Shown: piece after piece, positions 16,983 to 25,862 of the stretch
Layout: each line of letters starts with the position of its first letter
Numbering within the stretch: the stretch's first letter is position 1
Assembly (NCBI GenBank): GCA_017447875.1
Contig: JAFSMP010000028.1
Span: 1-64,000, forward strand
Direction of reading: 5' to 3'
Source: Paludibacteraceae bacterium
GTDB lineage: Bacteria > Bacteroidota > Bacteroidia > Bacteroidales > Paludibacteraceae
DNA: 64,000 nucleotides
Position numbers and translations under genes: made by a program
The notes under the pieces: generated by a model
What the model was told of the DNA's origin: nothing
Database searches by the model: none
Seen by the model: only the letters and a program-made list of their open reading frames with translations

Positions 16983-19262
16983 ATGATAGTAACACTGAAT
17001 TTGAATAGACTCATCGTGTATGCCGAAGAAGAGGCGGAGCGGATGCAGAGCAGTAAGGTAGATACGGCACATTTCATGCTGGCCATCTTAAGGCTGGTGG
17101 AGTGCTCGGCGTATGACCTGCTTCTACGCGCTAACTTCCGTCCGGAAGAAGGGAAAGCCTATTTCGAGCAACAGTTGCGGCAGTTAACGGCCGGCACTCA
17201 TGCGTACGGTGACCGCACACCTGCTGCGGATCGTATCTTACGAATCGCAGAGGGCATCAGTAGGGAGTACCAGGTGGATGTAGTGAACACGACTCACCTG
17301 CTGCTGGCTATCACCCGCGAGCAACTCAACCCCGTGGCCTCTTATCTGGATAACGCTTGGGGCATTGACTATGACCGTCTGGTAGAACTGTACGGTCAAC
17401 CGCATTACACGGCTGAGGTGCCTTCGAACGGCAATAACGAGGATATCAATAAAGAGCCGTGGAGCGCGAATCAACAACCGACCAAAGAGAAGAAGAACAA
17501 GGCTACCAATGCCTTAGACAAATACGGTCGGGACTTGACCAAACTGGCGCAGGAAGGCAAACTGGATCCTGTTGTAGGACGGGAGACGGAGATCGAGCGC
17601 GTGCTGCAGATACTCAGTCGACGCAAGAAGAACAACCCGATCCTAATCGGCGAACCCGGTGTCGGTAAGTCCGCCATCGTTGAAGGCCTGGCGCTGCGTA
17701 TCAACCGAGATGAGACCGGTGCGCTGAAAGGCAAACGGATCGTAACCCTGGATATCGCTTCGATGGTAGCCGGTACGACCTACCGCGGTCAGTTCGAAGA
17801 GCGGATGAAGAACGTGCTGAACGAACTGCTGACCCACCCCGAGATCATCCTCTTCATCGATGAGATACACACGATCATCGGAGCCGGTAACGCATCCGGT
17901 TCACTTGATGCGGCGAATATCCTCAAGCCGGCCTTGGCACGCGGAGAGGTACAATGTATCGGTGCAACGACAACGGCTGAGTACGCCAAGTCCATCGAGA
18001 AAGACGGTGCGCTCGAGCGTCGTTTCCAGAAAGTGCCGGTGCGGCCGACAACAGGGGATGAGACCTTTAATATCCTGACACACCTCAGTGAGCAGTACGC
18101 CCATTACCATAACGTCATCTACACCCGCGAGGTGCTCAAAGCCTGCGTGGGACTGAGTGAGCGGTACCTGACGGACCGTGCGTTCCCGGACAAAGCCATC
18201 GACGTGATGGACGAGGTAGGCGCCCGCAGTCATGCCAAACAGCAGGCGCAGGGCGAGAAAGCGCTACCGGCGTACACCATCACCACCGAAGATGTGGCAG
18301 GTGTGGTCAGTATGATGTCCGGTGTACCCGTGCAACGCGTTGCCACGGCCGAGAACGAGCGGCTCCGCACCATGGGAGATACCTTACGCCGACGGATCAT
18401 CGGTCAGGACAAAGCGGTGGACACCGTCGTCAAAGCGATCCAACGCAGTCGCTTGGGTCTACGGGACCCCAAACGCCCCATCGGTACGTTCTTCTTCTTG
18501 GGTCAGACCGGTGTCGGTAAGACCTATCTGGCGCAGTGCTTGGCGGAAGAACTGTTCGGCTCGAAAGATGCGATGATACGCTTCGACATGTCGGAGTATA
18601 TGGAGAAACATGCGGTGAGTCTGCTCGTCGGTGCCCCTCCGGGATACGTGGGACATGAAGACGGCGGTAAACTGACTGAAGCGGTTCGGAGAAAACCCTA
18701 CTCCATCGTGCTCTTCGATGAGATAGAGAAAGCCCATCCGGATATCTTCAATATCCTGCTGCAGGTACTGGATGAAGGACGTCTGACCGACCGGCAGGGA
18801 CATAACATCGACTTCCGCAACACGATCATCGTGCTGACCAGTAATGTGGGAACACGGCAACTGCAGGAGTTCGGCAGCGGTGTCGGCTTCAGTGCCACGG
18901 AGATGAGTCAGAAAGAGACGAATAAGATGCTGCTCAAAGCGCTGCAGAAACAGTTCCCGCCTGAGTTCGTGAACCGTATCGACAATGTCGTGACATTCGA
19001 ACCGCTGAGCAGAGACACCATCGGTCAGATCGTGCGGATTGAGATCAGCATGCTGCAGCAGCGGCTCAAGAACCAGGGACACCACCTGAGTGTGACACCC
19101 GAAGTGATCGGACAACTGGTGGAGAAGAGTTTTGACACCAAGAACGGTGCCCGACCCGTCAAACGTGCCGTACAAACCTATCTGGAGGATCCGCTGACGG
19201 AGATCTTGCTGCGCAAACCCAATCAGAAAAAAATAACAATCAAACAGATACAACAAGTATGA
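16983..19262 (+). CDS. clpC: Clp ATPase (ClpA/ClpC type) lacking the M domain
   Basis: 759 aa. Clp N-repeats (residues 1-~140) are followed by AAA1 with Walker [14 protein letters not shown] and Walker [16 protein letters not shown]2 has [12 protein letters not shown], then [12 protein letters not shown], and a C-terminal D2-small domain. A VGF tripeptide ([10 protein letters not shown]) fits the ClpP-binding loop, so the partner is probably ClpP. Between AAA1 and AAA2 only ~20 residues follow DEVGARSH, where ClpC normally has a coiled-coil M domain of ~80 residues. The length matches ClpA rather than a typical ~840-aa Bacteroidetes ClpC. It overlaps trxA by 4 nt. Confidence 0.88.
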   Translation: MIVTLNLNRLIVYAEEEAERMQSSKVDTAHFMLAILRLVECSAYDLLLRANFRPEEGKAYFEQQLRQLTAGTHAYGDRTPAADRILRIAEGISREYQVDVVNTTHLLLAITREQLNPVASYLDNAWGIDYDRLVELYGQPHYTAEVPSNGNNEDINKEPWSANQQPTKEKKNKATNALDKYGRDLTKLAQEGKLDPVVGRETEIERVLQILSRRKKNNPILIGEPGVGKSAIVEGLALRINRDETGALKGKRIVTLDIASMVAGTTYRGQFEERMKNVLNELLTHPEIILFIDEIHTIIGAGNASGSLDAANILKPALARGEVQCIGATTTAEYAKSIEKDGALERRFQKVPVRPTTGDETFNILTHLSEQYAHYHNVIYTREVLKACVGLSERYLTDRAFPDKAIDVMDEVGARSHAKQQAQGEKALPAYTITTEDVAGVVSMMSGVPVQRVATAENERLRTMGDTLRRRIIGQDKAVDTVVKAIQRSRLGLRDPKRPIGTFFFLGQTGVGKTYLAQCLAEELFGSKDAMIRFDMSEYMEKHAVSLLVGAPPGYVGHEDGGKLTEAVRRKPYSIVLFDEIEKAHPDIFNILLQVLDEGRLTDRQGHNIDFRNTIIVLTSNVGTRQLQEFGSGVGFSATEMSQKETNKMLLKALQKQFPPEFVNRIDNVVTFEPLSRDTIGQIVRIEISMLQQRLKNQGHHLSVTPEVIGQLVEKSFDTKNGARPVKRAVQTYLEDPLTEILLRKPNQKKITIKQIQQV

Positions 19263-19573
19263 CAAAAGAAATTACAGACGCTAACATCAAGGATGTCATT
19301 GCGTCAGGCAAACCCCTTGTGGTAGACTTCTGGGCTGCATGGTGCGGTCCGTGCAAGATGATGCTGCCTATCCTCGAAGAACTGAGTAACGAGTACGACG
19401 GCAAGATCGTAGTCGGCAAACTGAATGTGGATGAGAATCCCGACACCTGCGAAGAGTACGGTATCATGAATATCCCGACGATGCTCTTCTTCCAGAACGG
19501 CGAACTCGTTAATCGTCACGTCGGTGCGTGCCGCAAACAGGATTTGGCGCAACTTTTTGATGCAATTTTATAA
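19259..19573 (+). CDS. trxA: Thioredoxin
   Basis: 104 aa, the full length of a thioredoxin. The redox site WCGPC has Cys29 and Cys32, Asp23 is the buried acid, and the cis-proline loop is NIPTM. It reduces protein disulfides in the cytoplasm; no signal peptide. Coupled by a 4-nt overlap to the Clp ATPase, it is the last gene of the operon. Confidence 0.95.
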   Translation: MTKEITDANIKDVIASGKPLVVDFWAAWCGPCKMMLPILEELSNEYDGKIVVGKLNVDENPDTCEEYGIMNIPTMLFFQNGELVNRHVGACRKQDLAQLFDAIL

Positions 19574-19588
19574 AAAAGTGCATTAAAA

Positions 19589-19620
19589 TTTGCATATTCC
19601 AAAAAAAAGCAGTAATTTTG
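19589..19620 (+). promoter_or_regulatory. Promoter of tRNA-Arg (and possibly rpoD)
   Basis: TTTG at 19589-19592, 20-nt spacer, TAATTTTG at 19613-19620. The tRNA begins 15 nt after the -7 box. No separate promoter is evident before rpoD. Confidence 0.8.
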
Positions 19621-19634
19621 CAGGCTTTTTTGGG

Positions 19635-19708
19635 GGTTCGGTAGCTCAGTTGGATAGAGCAACAGCCTTCTAAGCTGTGGGTCGCGGGTTCGAATCCCGC
19701 CCGAATCA
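19635..19708 (+). tRNA. tRNA-Arg (TCT)
   Basis: 74 nt with a complete cloverleaf. Acceptor GGTTCGG pairs with CCGAATC (one G-U), the anticodon stem is ACAGC/GCTGT with loop CTTCTAA, and the T arm is GCGGG-TTCGAAT-CCCGC. Discriminator is A and CCA is not encoded. It lies 18 nt before rpoD. Confidence 0.97.
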
Positions 19709-19726
19709 CTCGCTAAACATTACAAC

Positions 19727-20587
19727 ATGCGTCAATTAAAAATTACAAAATCAATTACGAACCGCGAGTCAGCCTCGTTAGACAAGTATCTGCAAGAGAT
19801 CGGTCGCGAGGACTTGATCACCGTGGATCGTGAGGTAGAATTAGCCGGTCGTATCCGTAACGGTGACCGTGCGGCACTGGAAGAGTTGGTACGCAGTAAC
19901 CTGCGTTTCGTCGTTTCCGTAGCTAAGCAATACCAGAACCAAGGCCTCAGCCTTCCTGACTTGATCAACGAAGGTAACCTGGGTCTGATTAAAGCTGCCG
20001 AGAAATTCGATGAGACCCGTGGTTTCAAGTTCATCTCGTACGCCGTATGGTGGATTCGTCAGTCTATCCTGCAGGCACTGGCTGAGCAGAGCCGTATCGT
20101 GCGTCTGCCCTTAAACCAGGTGGGTTCGATGAATAAGATCAACAAGGCTTTCCAGCGTTTCGAGCAGGAGTACGAGCGCAAACCGAGTGCCGAAGAGTTG
20201 GCTGATATGCTGGATATCCCGGTGGAGAAGATCGCCGAGACCCTGAAGATGTCCGGTCGTCATGTCAGCGTGGACGCTCCGTTCGTGGAAGGCGAAGACA
20301 ACAGTCTTATCGACGTGATGGTGAATGAAGACTCACCCAATGCCGACAGAGGACTTATCAACGAGTCGCTCTCAACTGAGATCAGTCGTTCCCTCGCTAC
20401 CCTCACGCCTCGTGAGGCGGATATCTTACGTAAGTTCTTCGGTATCGGCACTCCCGAGAAGACCCTCGAAGAGATCGGTGACGAACTGCACCTGACTCGT
20501 GAGCGTGTGCGCCAGATCAAAGAGAAGGCGATCCACAAACTCGAGTCCGGTCAACGCAGCCGAATCCTGAAAACCTACCTCGGTTAA
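19727..20587 (+). CDS. rpoD: Primary sigma factor RpoD (short Bacteroidetes type)
   Basis: 286 aa. Region 1.2 is [14 protein letters not shown]. Region 2 has [25 protein letters not shown] and the -10-recognition helix [11 protein letters not shown]. Region 3 is [16 protein letters not shown]. Region 4 ends in the [23 protein letters not shown]. It lacks the large region 1.1 of proteobacterial sigma-70, as is usual in Bacteroidota, whose RpoD reads the TTTG/TAnnTTTG promoters seen throughout this window. A strong terminator follows directly. Confidence 0.96.
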   Translation: MRQLKITKSITNRESASLDKYLQEIGREDLITVDREVELAGRIRNGDRAALEELVRSNLRFVVSVAKQYQNQGLSLPDLINEGNLGLIKAAEKFDETRGFKFISYAVWWIRQSILQALAEQSRIVRLPLNQVGSMNKINKAFQRFEQEYERKPSAEELADMLDIPVEKIAETLKMSGRHVSVDAPFVEGEDNSLIDVMVNEDSPNADRGLINESLSTEISRSLATLTPREADILRKFFGIGTPEKTLEEIGDELHLTRERVRQIKEKAIHKLESGQRSRILKTYLG

Positions 20588-20612
20588 AAAAACCTCCAAA
20601 CGGAGGTTTTTT
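20588..20612 (+). terminator. Terminator of rpoD
   Basis: Stem AACCTCC / GGAGGTT with loop AAAC and a T6 tail, directly after the stop codon. Confidence 0.9.
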
Positions 20613-20687
20613 GTTTGAGGGTTTGAGGGTTTGAAGGTTTGATGTTATTTCAAACGATATCAAACAATTTCAAACGATATCAAACTA
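20613..20687. repeat. Two adjacent arrays: 8-nt GTTTGAGG x4 and 10-nt x4
   Basis: 20613-20644 holds four 8-nt units (GTTTGAGG, GTTTGAGG, GTTTGAAG, GTTTGATG). 20648-20687 holds TTTCAAACGA, TATCAAACAA, TTTCAAACGA, TATCAAACTA. The 19-mer at 20649-20667 is the exact reverse complement of 22888-22906 inside the RNase R gene. The last unit supplies the TAG stop of the small gene below. Confidence 0.9.
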
Positions 20688-20861
20688 ATCAAAAAGTGTA
20701 GGCTGATCATTTTCTATTTTCTTAAGAATCGCGCGCATGAGCGATTCGCGCACCAGACGACTGCGGTTGGTGATGTTATACCGCTCGCAGAAACGATCCA
20801 AGGCACGTTGCTCTTGTTCGTTCAGCAGAATCGTGATTCTATTTTCGCGCGGAGCTTTCAT
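20685..20861 (-). CDS. Small ribbon-helix-helix-like DNA-binding protein
   Basis: 58 aa. It begins MKAPRENRITILLNEQEQRA and continues LDRFCERYNITNRSRLVRES, LMRAILKKIENDQ. A beta strand (NRITILLN) followed by two helices is the MetJ/Arc pattern of small transcriptional regulators or antitoxins. No toxin gene is adjacent. The ATG lies 2 nt after the stop of the upstream beta-barrel gene, so they form one unit. The stop codon lies in the repeat array at 20648-20687. Confidence 0.75.
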   Translation of the reverse strand: MKAPRENRITILLNEQEQRALDRFCERYNITNRSRLVRESLMRAILKKIENDQPTLFD

Positions 20862-20863
20862 GC

Positions 20864-21601
20864 TTAGAAATAGAGCGTGAATTTAGCACCATAGGTGATG
20901 AAACTACGTCCGGTGCAGTGAACAAACTCCGTATCTTCGATGACCTCCGTCACATCTACTTTCGCTTGCTGGAAGCGGGCGAAGAACACGGCTCCGATAG
21001 CGGTCTTGGGATTGACCTGACAGCGGTATCCCAAGTCCAAACCCGTATAGAGCCCGCCGACATATTTCTTACTCAACGCCACACCGTATCCCAAGGCTAC
21101 ACCGAACACGGGAGCATGTTTCTGCTCGATCAACGGCATCCGCAGCGCCACTTGCACCGGTAAGAAACTATACGTCCTATCTAAGAACAGACCGTGATAA
21201 CCCAAACCGGCGCCGATGAACAGATGTCGGTCACGGATGTGATGGGTACCGATCAGCAGGTCCGCGCTACCGGTCCATCCTGTTTTCTGCCCGGGTACAT
21301 ACGCCGAACCGGCGGCTACCTCCAGTAAGGCCGACACGCGTTTGGACGTTTTGATCTCTTGTTGCGAAGCCTCGAGATCTTGTGCAGACGAACTCTCGAC
21401 CGCATCATCTGCGAGCACCTGCTCTACATCCGTTCGGGGAAACTGAAAACGCGCTCCTTCGGTGTCCCGCACGATAACCACCTCGTCATTCTGGAAGACG
21501 ATCGTACCCTGCATACGCGCACCCGTACGTAGAATTATCGTTTCTGCGTGCGCGCACACGAAACAGATCAGACCAAGGACTATGAACGCAAATTTTCTCA
21601 T
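20864..21601 (-). CDS. Secreted beta-barrel-like outer membrane protein
   Basis: 245 aa. The signal peptide is MRKFAFIVLGLICFVCAHA. Residues ~20-65 (ETIILRTGARMQGTIVFQND) form a small SH3/LSm-like beta module often seen at the front of such proteins. The rest (SADLLIGTHHIRDRHLFIG through YGAKFTLYF) has alternating strand patterns and an aromatic C-terminus, fitting an eight-stranded barrel. No specific function is recognised. First gene after the promoter at 21610-21641. Confidence 0.7.
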   Translation of the reverse strand: MRKFAFIVLGLICFVCAHAETIILRTGARMQGTIVFQNDEVVIVRDTEGARFQFPRTDVEQVLADDAVESSSAQDLEASQQEIKTSKRVSALLEVAAGSAYVPGQKTGWTGSADLLIGTHHIRDRHLFIGAGLGYHGLFLDRTYSFLPVQVALRMPLIEQKHAPVFGVALGYGVALSKKYVGGLYTGLDLGYRCQVNPKTAIGAVFFARFQQAKVDVTEVIEDTEFVHCTGRSFITYGAKFTLYF

Positions 21602-21609
21602 ATCGGCTG

Positions 21610-21641
21610 CAAAGGTACAACTTTTTTTTCAATTATGCAAA
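21610..21641 (-). promoter_or_regulatory. Promoter of the barrel/RHH unit
   Basis: Minus strand: TTTG, 20-nt spacer, TACCTTTG; about 9 nt before the ATG. It lies within 35 nt of the RNase R stop codon. Confidence 0.75.
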
Positions 21642-21642
21642 T

Positions 21643-23049
21643 TTATGCGAGTTCAAAATCAATCTGCGCGCGATTTATGTCCACTCGCACCACTTTTACA
21701 GTCACTTTATCGCCCAAGACATAATCTTCCGGGTGCTCGATGGTCATCATATGCACCAGTCCTTCGCAACGACTCTCTTCCAGTTGCACGAAGAAGCCGA
21801 AATCGGTGATACCGGTGATAAAACCCTCCAGCACTTCGTCTATATGATCCTTCATCCACATCGCCTGGTATAGCTTGATCGAGTCGCGTTCGGCTTGTGT
21901 TGCTTCCTGTTCGCGGGCGGAGCAATGTTCGCATTTCTCTTCGAGTTCTTCGCGGGTCATGGTCTCTTTCTTACCAGTAAGGATGTATTTCTCAACGAGT
22001 CGATGCACCATCAGGTCGGGATAACGGCGGATAGGAGACGTGAAGTGAGTATAATGAGAGAAAGCGAGTCCGTAGTGACCGATGTTATAGGTGGAATAGA
22101 CCGCTTTGGCTTGTGCGCGGATGGTAAGCATGTCGATCGCCCTACGGACAGCGTCTTCCGAGACTTCATGATGCCGCATTTTGGCGGTCATGGCGCATTG
22201 ACGTTTGAATTTCTTAACTTCTTCGAGTTTCTCGGAGTCGGGTACGTCATGTACACGATAGACGAAAGGTCTGCCGGAACCGACCGCTTTGGCAACGGTC
22301 TTGTTGGCGAGCAGCATAAACTCTTCTATCAGATGGTGCGCCTCGTTGGGACGTTCGAAATAGATCTCCGTCGGATTGCCGTGCTCTTCCAAGCGGAAGC
22401 GCATTTCGTCCTGCTCGATGGTGAGTGCTCCGTTGGCAATTCGTTCTGCACGTAGTTTGGTGGCAAGGGTATGTAGAACCTTGATAGCCTCTTCTTGCTC
22501 AGCACTTACCCACGAGATACTCTCTCCTCGATTCTCTCTCGATAGTGTCTCGCCAGTCTGATTTGCGCATATAATGTCCTGCGCCTGATCATAATTGAGG
22601 CGCGCATTGGAGCGAATGACCGTGCGGCAGATTTTGTATTTGAGCACCTGCGCATCCGCGTTCATGGTGAAGATGACGGACATGCAGAGTTTGTCTTCGT
22701 TGGGCCGAAGCGAGCACTTGTCGTTGCATAGTTCTTCGGGTAACATCGGTAGCACCCGATCGACGAGATAGACGGACGTACCTCGTTGGTACGCCTCATC
22801 ATCGATCTTCGTTCCCGGTCGCACATAGAAAGAGACATCCGCTATATGCACGCCAATCTGATAGATCGGGTTTGAGATTGTTTGAGGTTGTTTGATATCG
22901 TTTGAAGATTGTTCTTCATCTTCAACAACTGCAAACGACAAGGCATCATCGAAGTCCTTGGCATCAGCCGGATCGATGGTAAAGGTGAAGACATCGCGCA
23001 TGTCGCGTCTGCGAACTATTTCTTTCTGTATTTCGTTCAAACCAAACAT
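21643..23049 (-). CDS. rnr: RNase R / RNase II family exoribonuclease, N-terminal OB domains absent
   Basis: 468 aa. The RNB catalytic domain starts within ~20 residues of the N-terminus with DPADAKDFDDAL (metal-binding Asp cluster), then IGVHIADVSFYV and LPEELCNDKCSLRP. A C-terminal S1 domain (GFITGITDFGFFVQL) follows. Bacteroidetes RNase R proteins usually have ~240 more residues with cold-shock-type OB domains in front. Here the promoter lies directly before the ATG, so they are absent rather than missed. Residues ~47-60 (NDIKQPQTISNPIY) are encoded by a 10-nt array, and ~155-180 is a second extra loop. It degrades RNA 3' to 5'. Confidence 0.85.
   Translation of the reverse strand: MFGLNEIQKEIVRRRDMRDVFTFTIDPADAKDFDDALSFAVVEDEEQSSNDIKQPQTISNPIYQIGVHIADVSFYVRPGTKIDDEAYQRGTSVYLVDRVLPMLPEELCNDKCSLRPNEDKLCMSVIFTMNADAQVLKYKICRTVIRSNARLNYDQAQDIICANQTGETLSRENRGESISWVSAEQEEAIKVLHTLATKLRAERIANGALTIEQDEMRFRLEEHGNPTEIYFERPNEAHHLIEEFMLLANKTVAKAVGSGRPFVYRVHDVPDSEKLEEVKKFKRQCAMTAKMRHHEVSEDAVRRAIDMLTIRAQAKAVYSTYNIGHYGLAFSHYTHFTSPIRRYPDLMVHRLVEKYILTGKKETMTREELEEKCEHCSAREQEATQAERDSIKLYQAMWMKDHIDEVLEGFITGITDFGFFVQLEESRCEGLVHMMTIEHPEDYVLGDKVTVKVVRVDINRAQIDFELA
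22870..22909. repeat. 10-nt tandem array x4 within the RNase R gene
   Basis: Units GTTTGAGATT, GTTTGAGGTT, GTTTGATATC, GTTTGAAGAT. It encodes a loop between the catalytic Asp cluster and IGVHIADVS. It shares a 19-mer with the array behind rpoD. Confidence 0.9.
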
Positions 23050-23089
23050 AGTTTGCTAATTATAGTACACAAAATCATAAAATCCGGTG

Positions 23090-23121
23090 CAAAATTACAA
23101 AAAATCTTGCACATATCCAAA
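23090..23121 (-). promoter_or_regulatory. Promoter of rnr, overlapping the glgP promoter
   Basis: Minus strand: TTTG (complement of 23118-23121), 20-nt spacer, TAATTTTG (complement of 23090-23097). Its -33 box lies inside the opposing promoter. Confidence 0.75.
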
Positions 23122-23137
23122 AAAAGTTGTAACTTTG
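23106..23137 (+). promoter_or_regulatory. Promoter of glgP, overlapping the rnr promoter
   Basis: CTTG at 23106-23109, 20-nt spacer, TAACTTTG at 23130-23137. It leaves a ~100-nt leader before the ATG at 23240. Confidence 0.75.
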
Positions 23138-23239
23138 CACGCTTTTTTTCGCTGAACTACGTTCAAGAAAATAAAAAGTTTTCGCTTTTTTAGCGTGAAA
23201 AGTCATTAAAAAGAAAAAAATAATAAAAACTATACGTAT

Positions 23240-25804
23240 ATGAAAGTAAAAGTAAGTAATGTGAATCAGCCTGTTTACAAAGAGTGCAATATCCATGCTA
23301 CTCTTCCGGCTGAGTTAAGCAAACTGCAAGAGATTGCGTACAACCTCTGGTGGTGCTGGAACGGTGATGCAAAAGATCTGTTCCGTTACATCGACATCGA
23401 GGCATGGCATCGTGCAGGTTCTAACCCGGTAGTTCTGCTGAATACGATCAGTTATGACCGTATGGTAGAGTTAACCAAGGATAAGAAGTTCATCAATCAG
23501 TTGAACGACATCTACGATGAGTTCCGCGCTTACATGGACGAACCGAAAGACAAGAAGAAACCGACGATCGCGTATTTCTCGATGGAGTACGGTCTGACGC
23601 ATATTCTGAAGATCTATTCGGGTGGTCTGGGAATCCTTGCCGGTGACTATATCAAAGAGGCTTCGGACTGCAACATCGACATGACCGCTATCGGTTTCCT
23701 CTATCGTTACGGTTATTTCACCCAGACGCTGAGTCCGGAAGGTCAACAGATCGCTAACTACGAGGCGCAGAACTTCAGCAACCTGCCTATCACGCAGGTG
23801 AAAGAGAAAGACGGTTCGAACATGGTGATTGAAGTACCGTATCCGGGTCGTACGGTGAAGGCATACCTGTGGAAAGTAGCTGTAGGTCGTATGAACCTCT
23901 ATCTGCTCGACACCGATAACGAACTGAACAGCGAGTGGGATCGATCGATCACGCACCAGCTCTACGGTGGTGACAACGAGAACCGTCTGAAGCAAGAGAT
24001 CATGCTCGGTATCGGTGGTATGCTGGCCCTCAAGAAACTGGGTATCAAGAAAGATGTATACCACTGCAACGAGGGTCACGCAGCGCTCATGGGTCTGCAA
24101 CGTCTCGTAGACCTCGTTCAAGAAGGTCTGAGTTTCGATGCTGCCAAAGAGGTGGTTCGTGCTTCGGGTCTCTACACCTGCCATACGCCGGTGCCTGCAG
24201 GTCACGACTATTTCGAAGAAGGTGTGTTCTACAAGTATATGAATGAGTATGCCGGCAAACTCGGTATCGAGTGGCATGACCTGATCGGTTTGGGTCGTAC
24301 CAACCCGGAGGACAACAACGAGAAGTTCTCGATGTCTGTCTTTGCGCTGAATACTTGCCAGGAGGCGAACGGTGTGAGCTGGTTGCACGGTGAGGTAAGT
24401 AAGAAGATGTTCAGCCCCGTTTGGCCGGGTTATTTCCCTGAGGAGTTGCACGTAGGATACGTCACCAACGGTGTACACATGCCTACTTGGGCTGCTTCCG
24501 AGTGGAAAGCGATCTACAAGAAATACCTGCCGAAAGAATGGATGGGTGACCAATCGAACCTCGCTATGTGGAAGCCGTTCGCTGAGATTCCCGATGAGAT
24601 CATCTGGAATACGCGTATGAGCCTGAAGCGTAAGATGATGGATTATATCAAGGAGCAGTTCCGTGAGGACTGGATGAAGAACCAGGGTGACCCGGGTCGT
24701 ATCGTTCGTGCATTGAACGAGATGAACCCGAATAACCTCGTGATCGGTTTCGGTCGTCGTTTCGCTACCTACAAACGTGCGCACCTGCTGTTCACCGACC
24801 TGGAGCGTCTGGATAAGATCGTGAACAACCCGAACTATCCGGTACAGTTCCTCTTCACCGGTAAGGCACACCCCGCTGACGGCGGTGGTCAGGCCCTGAT
24901 CAAGCGTATCATCGAGATCAGCCGTATGCCGCAGTTCCTGGGTAAGATCATCTTCCTCGAGAACTACGATATGCGTCTGGCTAAACGTCTGATCTCCGGT
25001 GTGGATATCTGGTTGAACACGCCGACCCGTCCGCTGGAGGCATCCGGTACGTCGGGTGAGAAAGCCCAGATGAACGGTGTACTGAACTTCTCCGTCAAGG
25101 ACGGTTGGTGGTACGAAGGATACGTAGAGAAAGCAGGTTGGTACCTGACCGAGAAACGTACCTACGAGAACCAGGCTCACCAGGATCAGCTCGATGCTGC
25201 AACCATCTATTCGCTCCTCGAGCGTGAGATCATCCCGCTGTACTATGCAAAGAACAGCAAGGGGTACAGTCCGGAGTGGATCCAGTATATCAAGAACTCG
25301 GTAACGAAGATCACTCCGCGCTTCACCATGAAGCGTATGATCGACGATTACTTCGATCGCTTCTATAACAAGTTGGCTAAACGTCACAGCCTGCTTATCG
25401 AAGAGAACTACAAGATCGCCAAGGGTATCGCTGCATGGAAAGAGAACATCGCAGCGCACTGGGATGAGATCGAGGTAGTGAAGATCGAAGGTCCGGACTA
25501 TAACTTCCAAAACCTGAACGTAGGTGACAAGTTCAAAGTGGCTGTTGAACTCGACACCAAGGGTCTGAACGACAAGGGTATCGGTGTAGAACTGGTAGCT
25601 GTTCGTACGTCCACGCACAATAACGACAAGCTCTATGAGGTAGAGCCGTTGAAACTCGTGAAGACGATCGGCAGTCTGATGTTCTTCGAGACGACCTATC
25701 AGCTCGACTATGCCGGCGGTATGAAGTTCGGTCTGCGTATGTATCCGCAGAACGAGTTACTGCCGCACCGCATGGACTTCTGCTACGTTCGCTGGGTCGG
25801 ATAA
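23240..25804 (+). CDS. glgP: Alpha-glucan (glycogen) phosphorylase
   Basis: 854 aa, GT35. It releases glucose-1-phosphate from glycogen. It begins with the short-type domain LQEIAYNLWWCWNGDA. IAYFSMEYGL and GGLGILAGDYIKEASD shape the catalytic cleft, and the pyridoxal-phosphate lysine lies in EASGTSGEKAQMNG. The C-terminal ~90 residues form a beta domain. The short, unregulated type lacks the muscle-enzyme control tower. It stands alone between its own promoter and a terminator, and complements the synthesis and debranching genes at 10-15 kb. Confidence 0.93.
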   Translation: MKVKVSNVNQPVYKECNIHATLPAELSKLQEIAYNLWWCWNGDAKDLFRYIDIEAWHRAGSNPVVLLNTISYDRMVELTKDKKFINQLNDIYDEFRAYMDEPKDKKKPTIAYFSMEYGLTHILKIYSGGLGILAGDYIKEASDCNIDMTAIGFLYRYGYFTQTLSPEGQQIANYEAQNFSNLPITQVKEKDGSNMVIEVPYPGRTVKAYLWKVAVGRMNLYLLDTDNELNSEWDRSITHQLYGGDNENRLKQEIMLGIGGMLALKKLGIKKDVYHCNEGHAALMGLQRLVDLVQEGLSFDAAKEVVRASGLYTCHTPVPAGHDYFEEGVFYKYMNEYAGKLGIEWHDLIGLGRTNPEDNNEKFSMSVFALNTCQEANGVSWLHGEVSKKMFSPVWPGYFPEELHVGYVTNGVHMPTWAASEWKAIYKKYLPKEWMGDQSNLAMWKPFAEIPDEIIWNTRMSLKRKMMDYIKEQFREDWMKNQGDPGRIVRALNEMNPNNLVIGFGRRFATYKRAHLLFTDLERLDKIVNNPNYPVQFLFTGKAHPADGGGQALIKRIIEISRMPQFLGKIIFLENYDMRLAKRLISGVDIWLNTPTRPLEASGTSGEKAQMNGVLNFSVKDGWWYEGYVEKAGWYLTEKRTYENQAHQDQLDAATIYSLLEREIIPLYYAKNSKGYSPEWIQYIKNSVTKITPRFTMKRMIDDYFDRFYNKLAKRHSLLIEENYKIAKGIAAWKENIAAHWDEIEVVKIEGPDYNFQNLNVGDKFKVAVELDTKGLNDKGIGVELVAVRTSTHNNDKLYEVEPLKLVKTIGSLMFFETTYQLDYAGGMKFGLRMYPQNELLPHRMDFCYVRWVG

Positions 25805-25817
25805 GAACCACGCACAC

Positions 25818-25853
25818 AAAAATAGCCTGCATTGCTGCAGGCTATTTTTATAT
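25818..25853. terminator. Bidirectional terminator between glgP and lptF/G
   Basis: Stem AATAGCCTGC / GCAGGCTATT with A-run before and T-run after, so it works on both strands for the two convergent genes. Confidence 0.9.
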
Positions 25854-25862
25854 CTGTGTGGA

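Noticed and set aside
23471..25618. 715-codon minus-strand frame opposite glgP
   Set aside because: Shadow of a highly expressed gene; composition rich in Leu, Val, His, Arg without any motif, while glgP is unmistakable.
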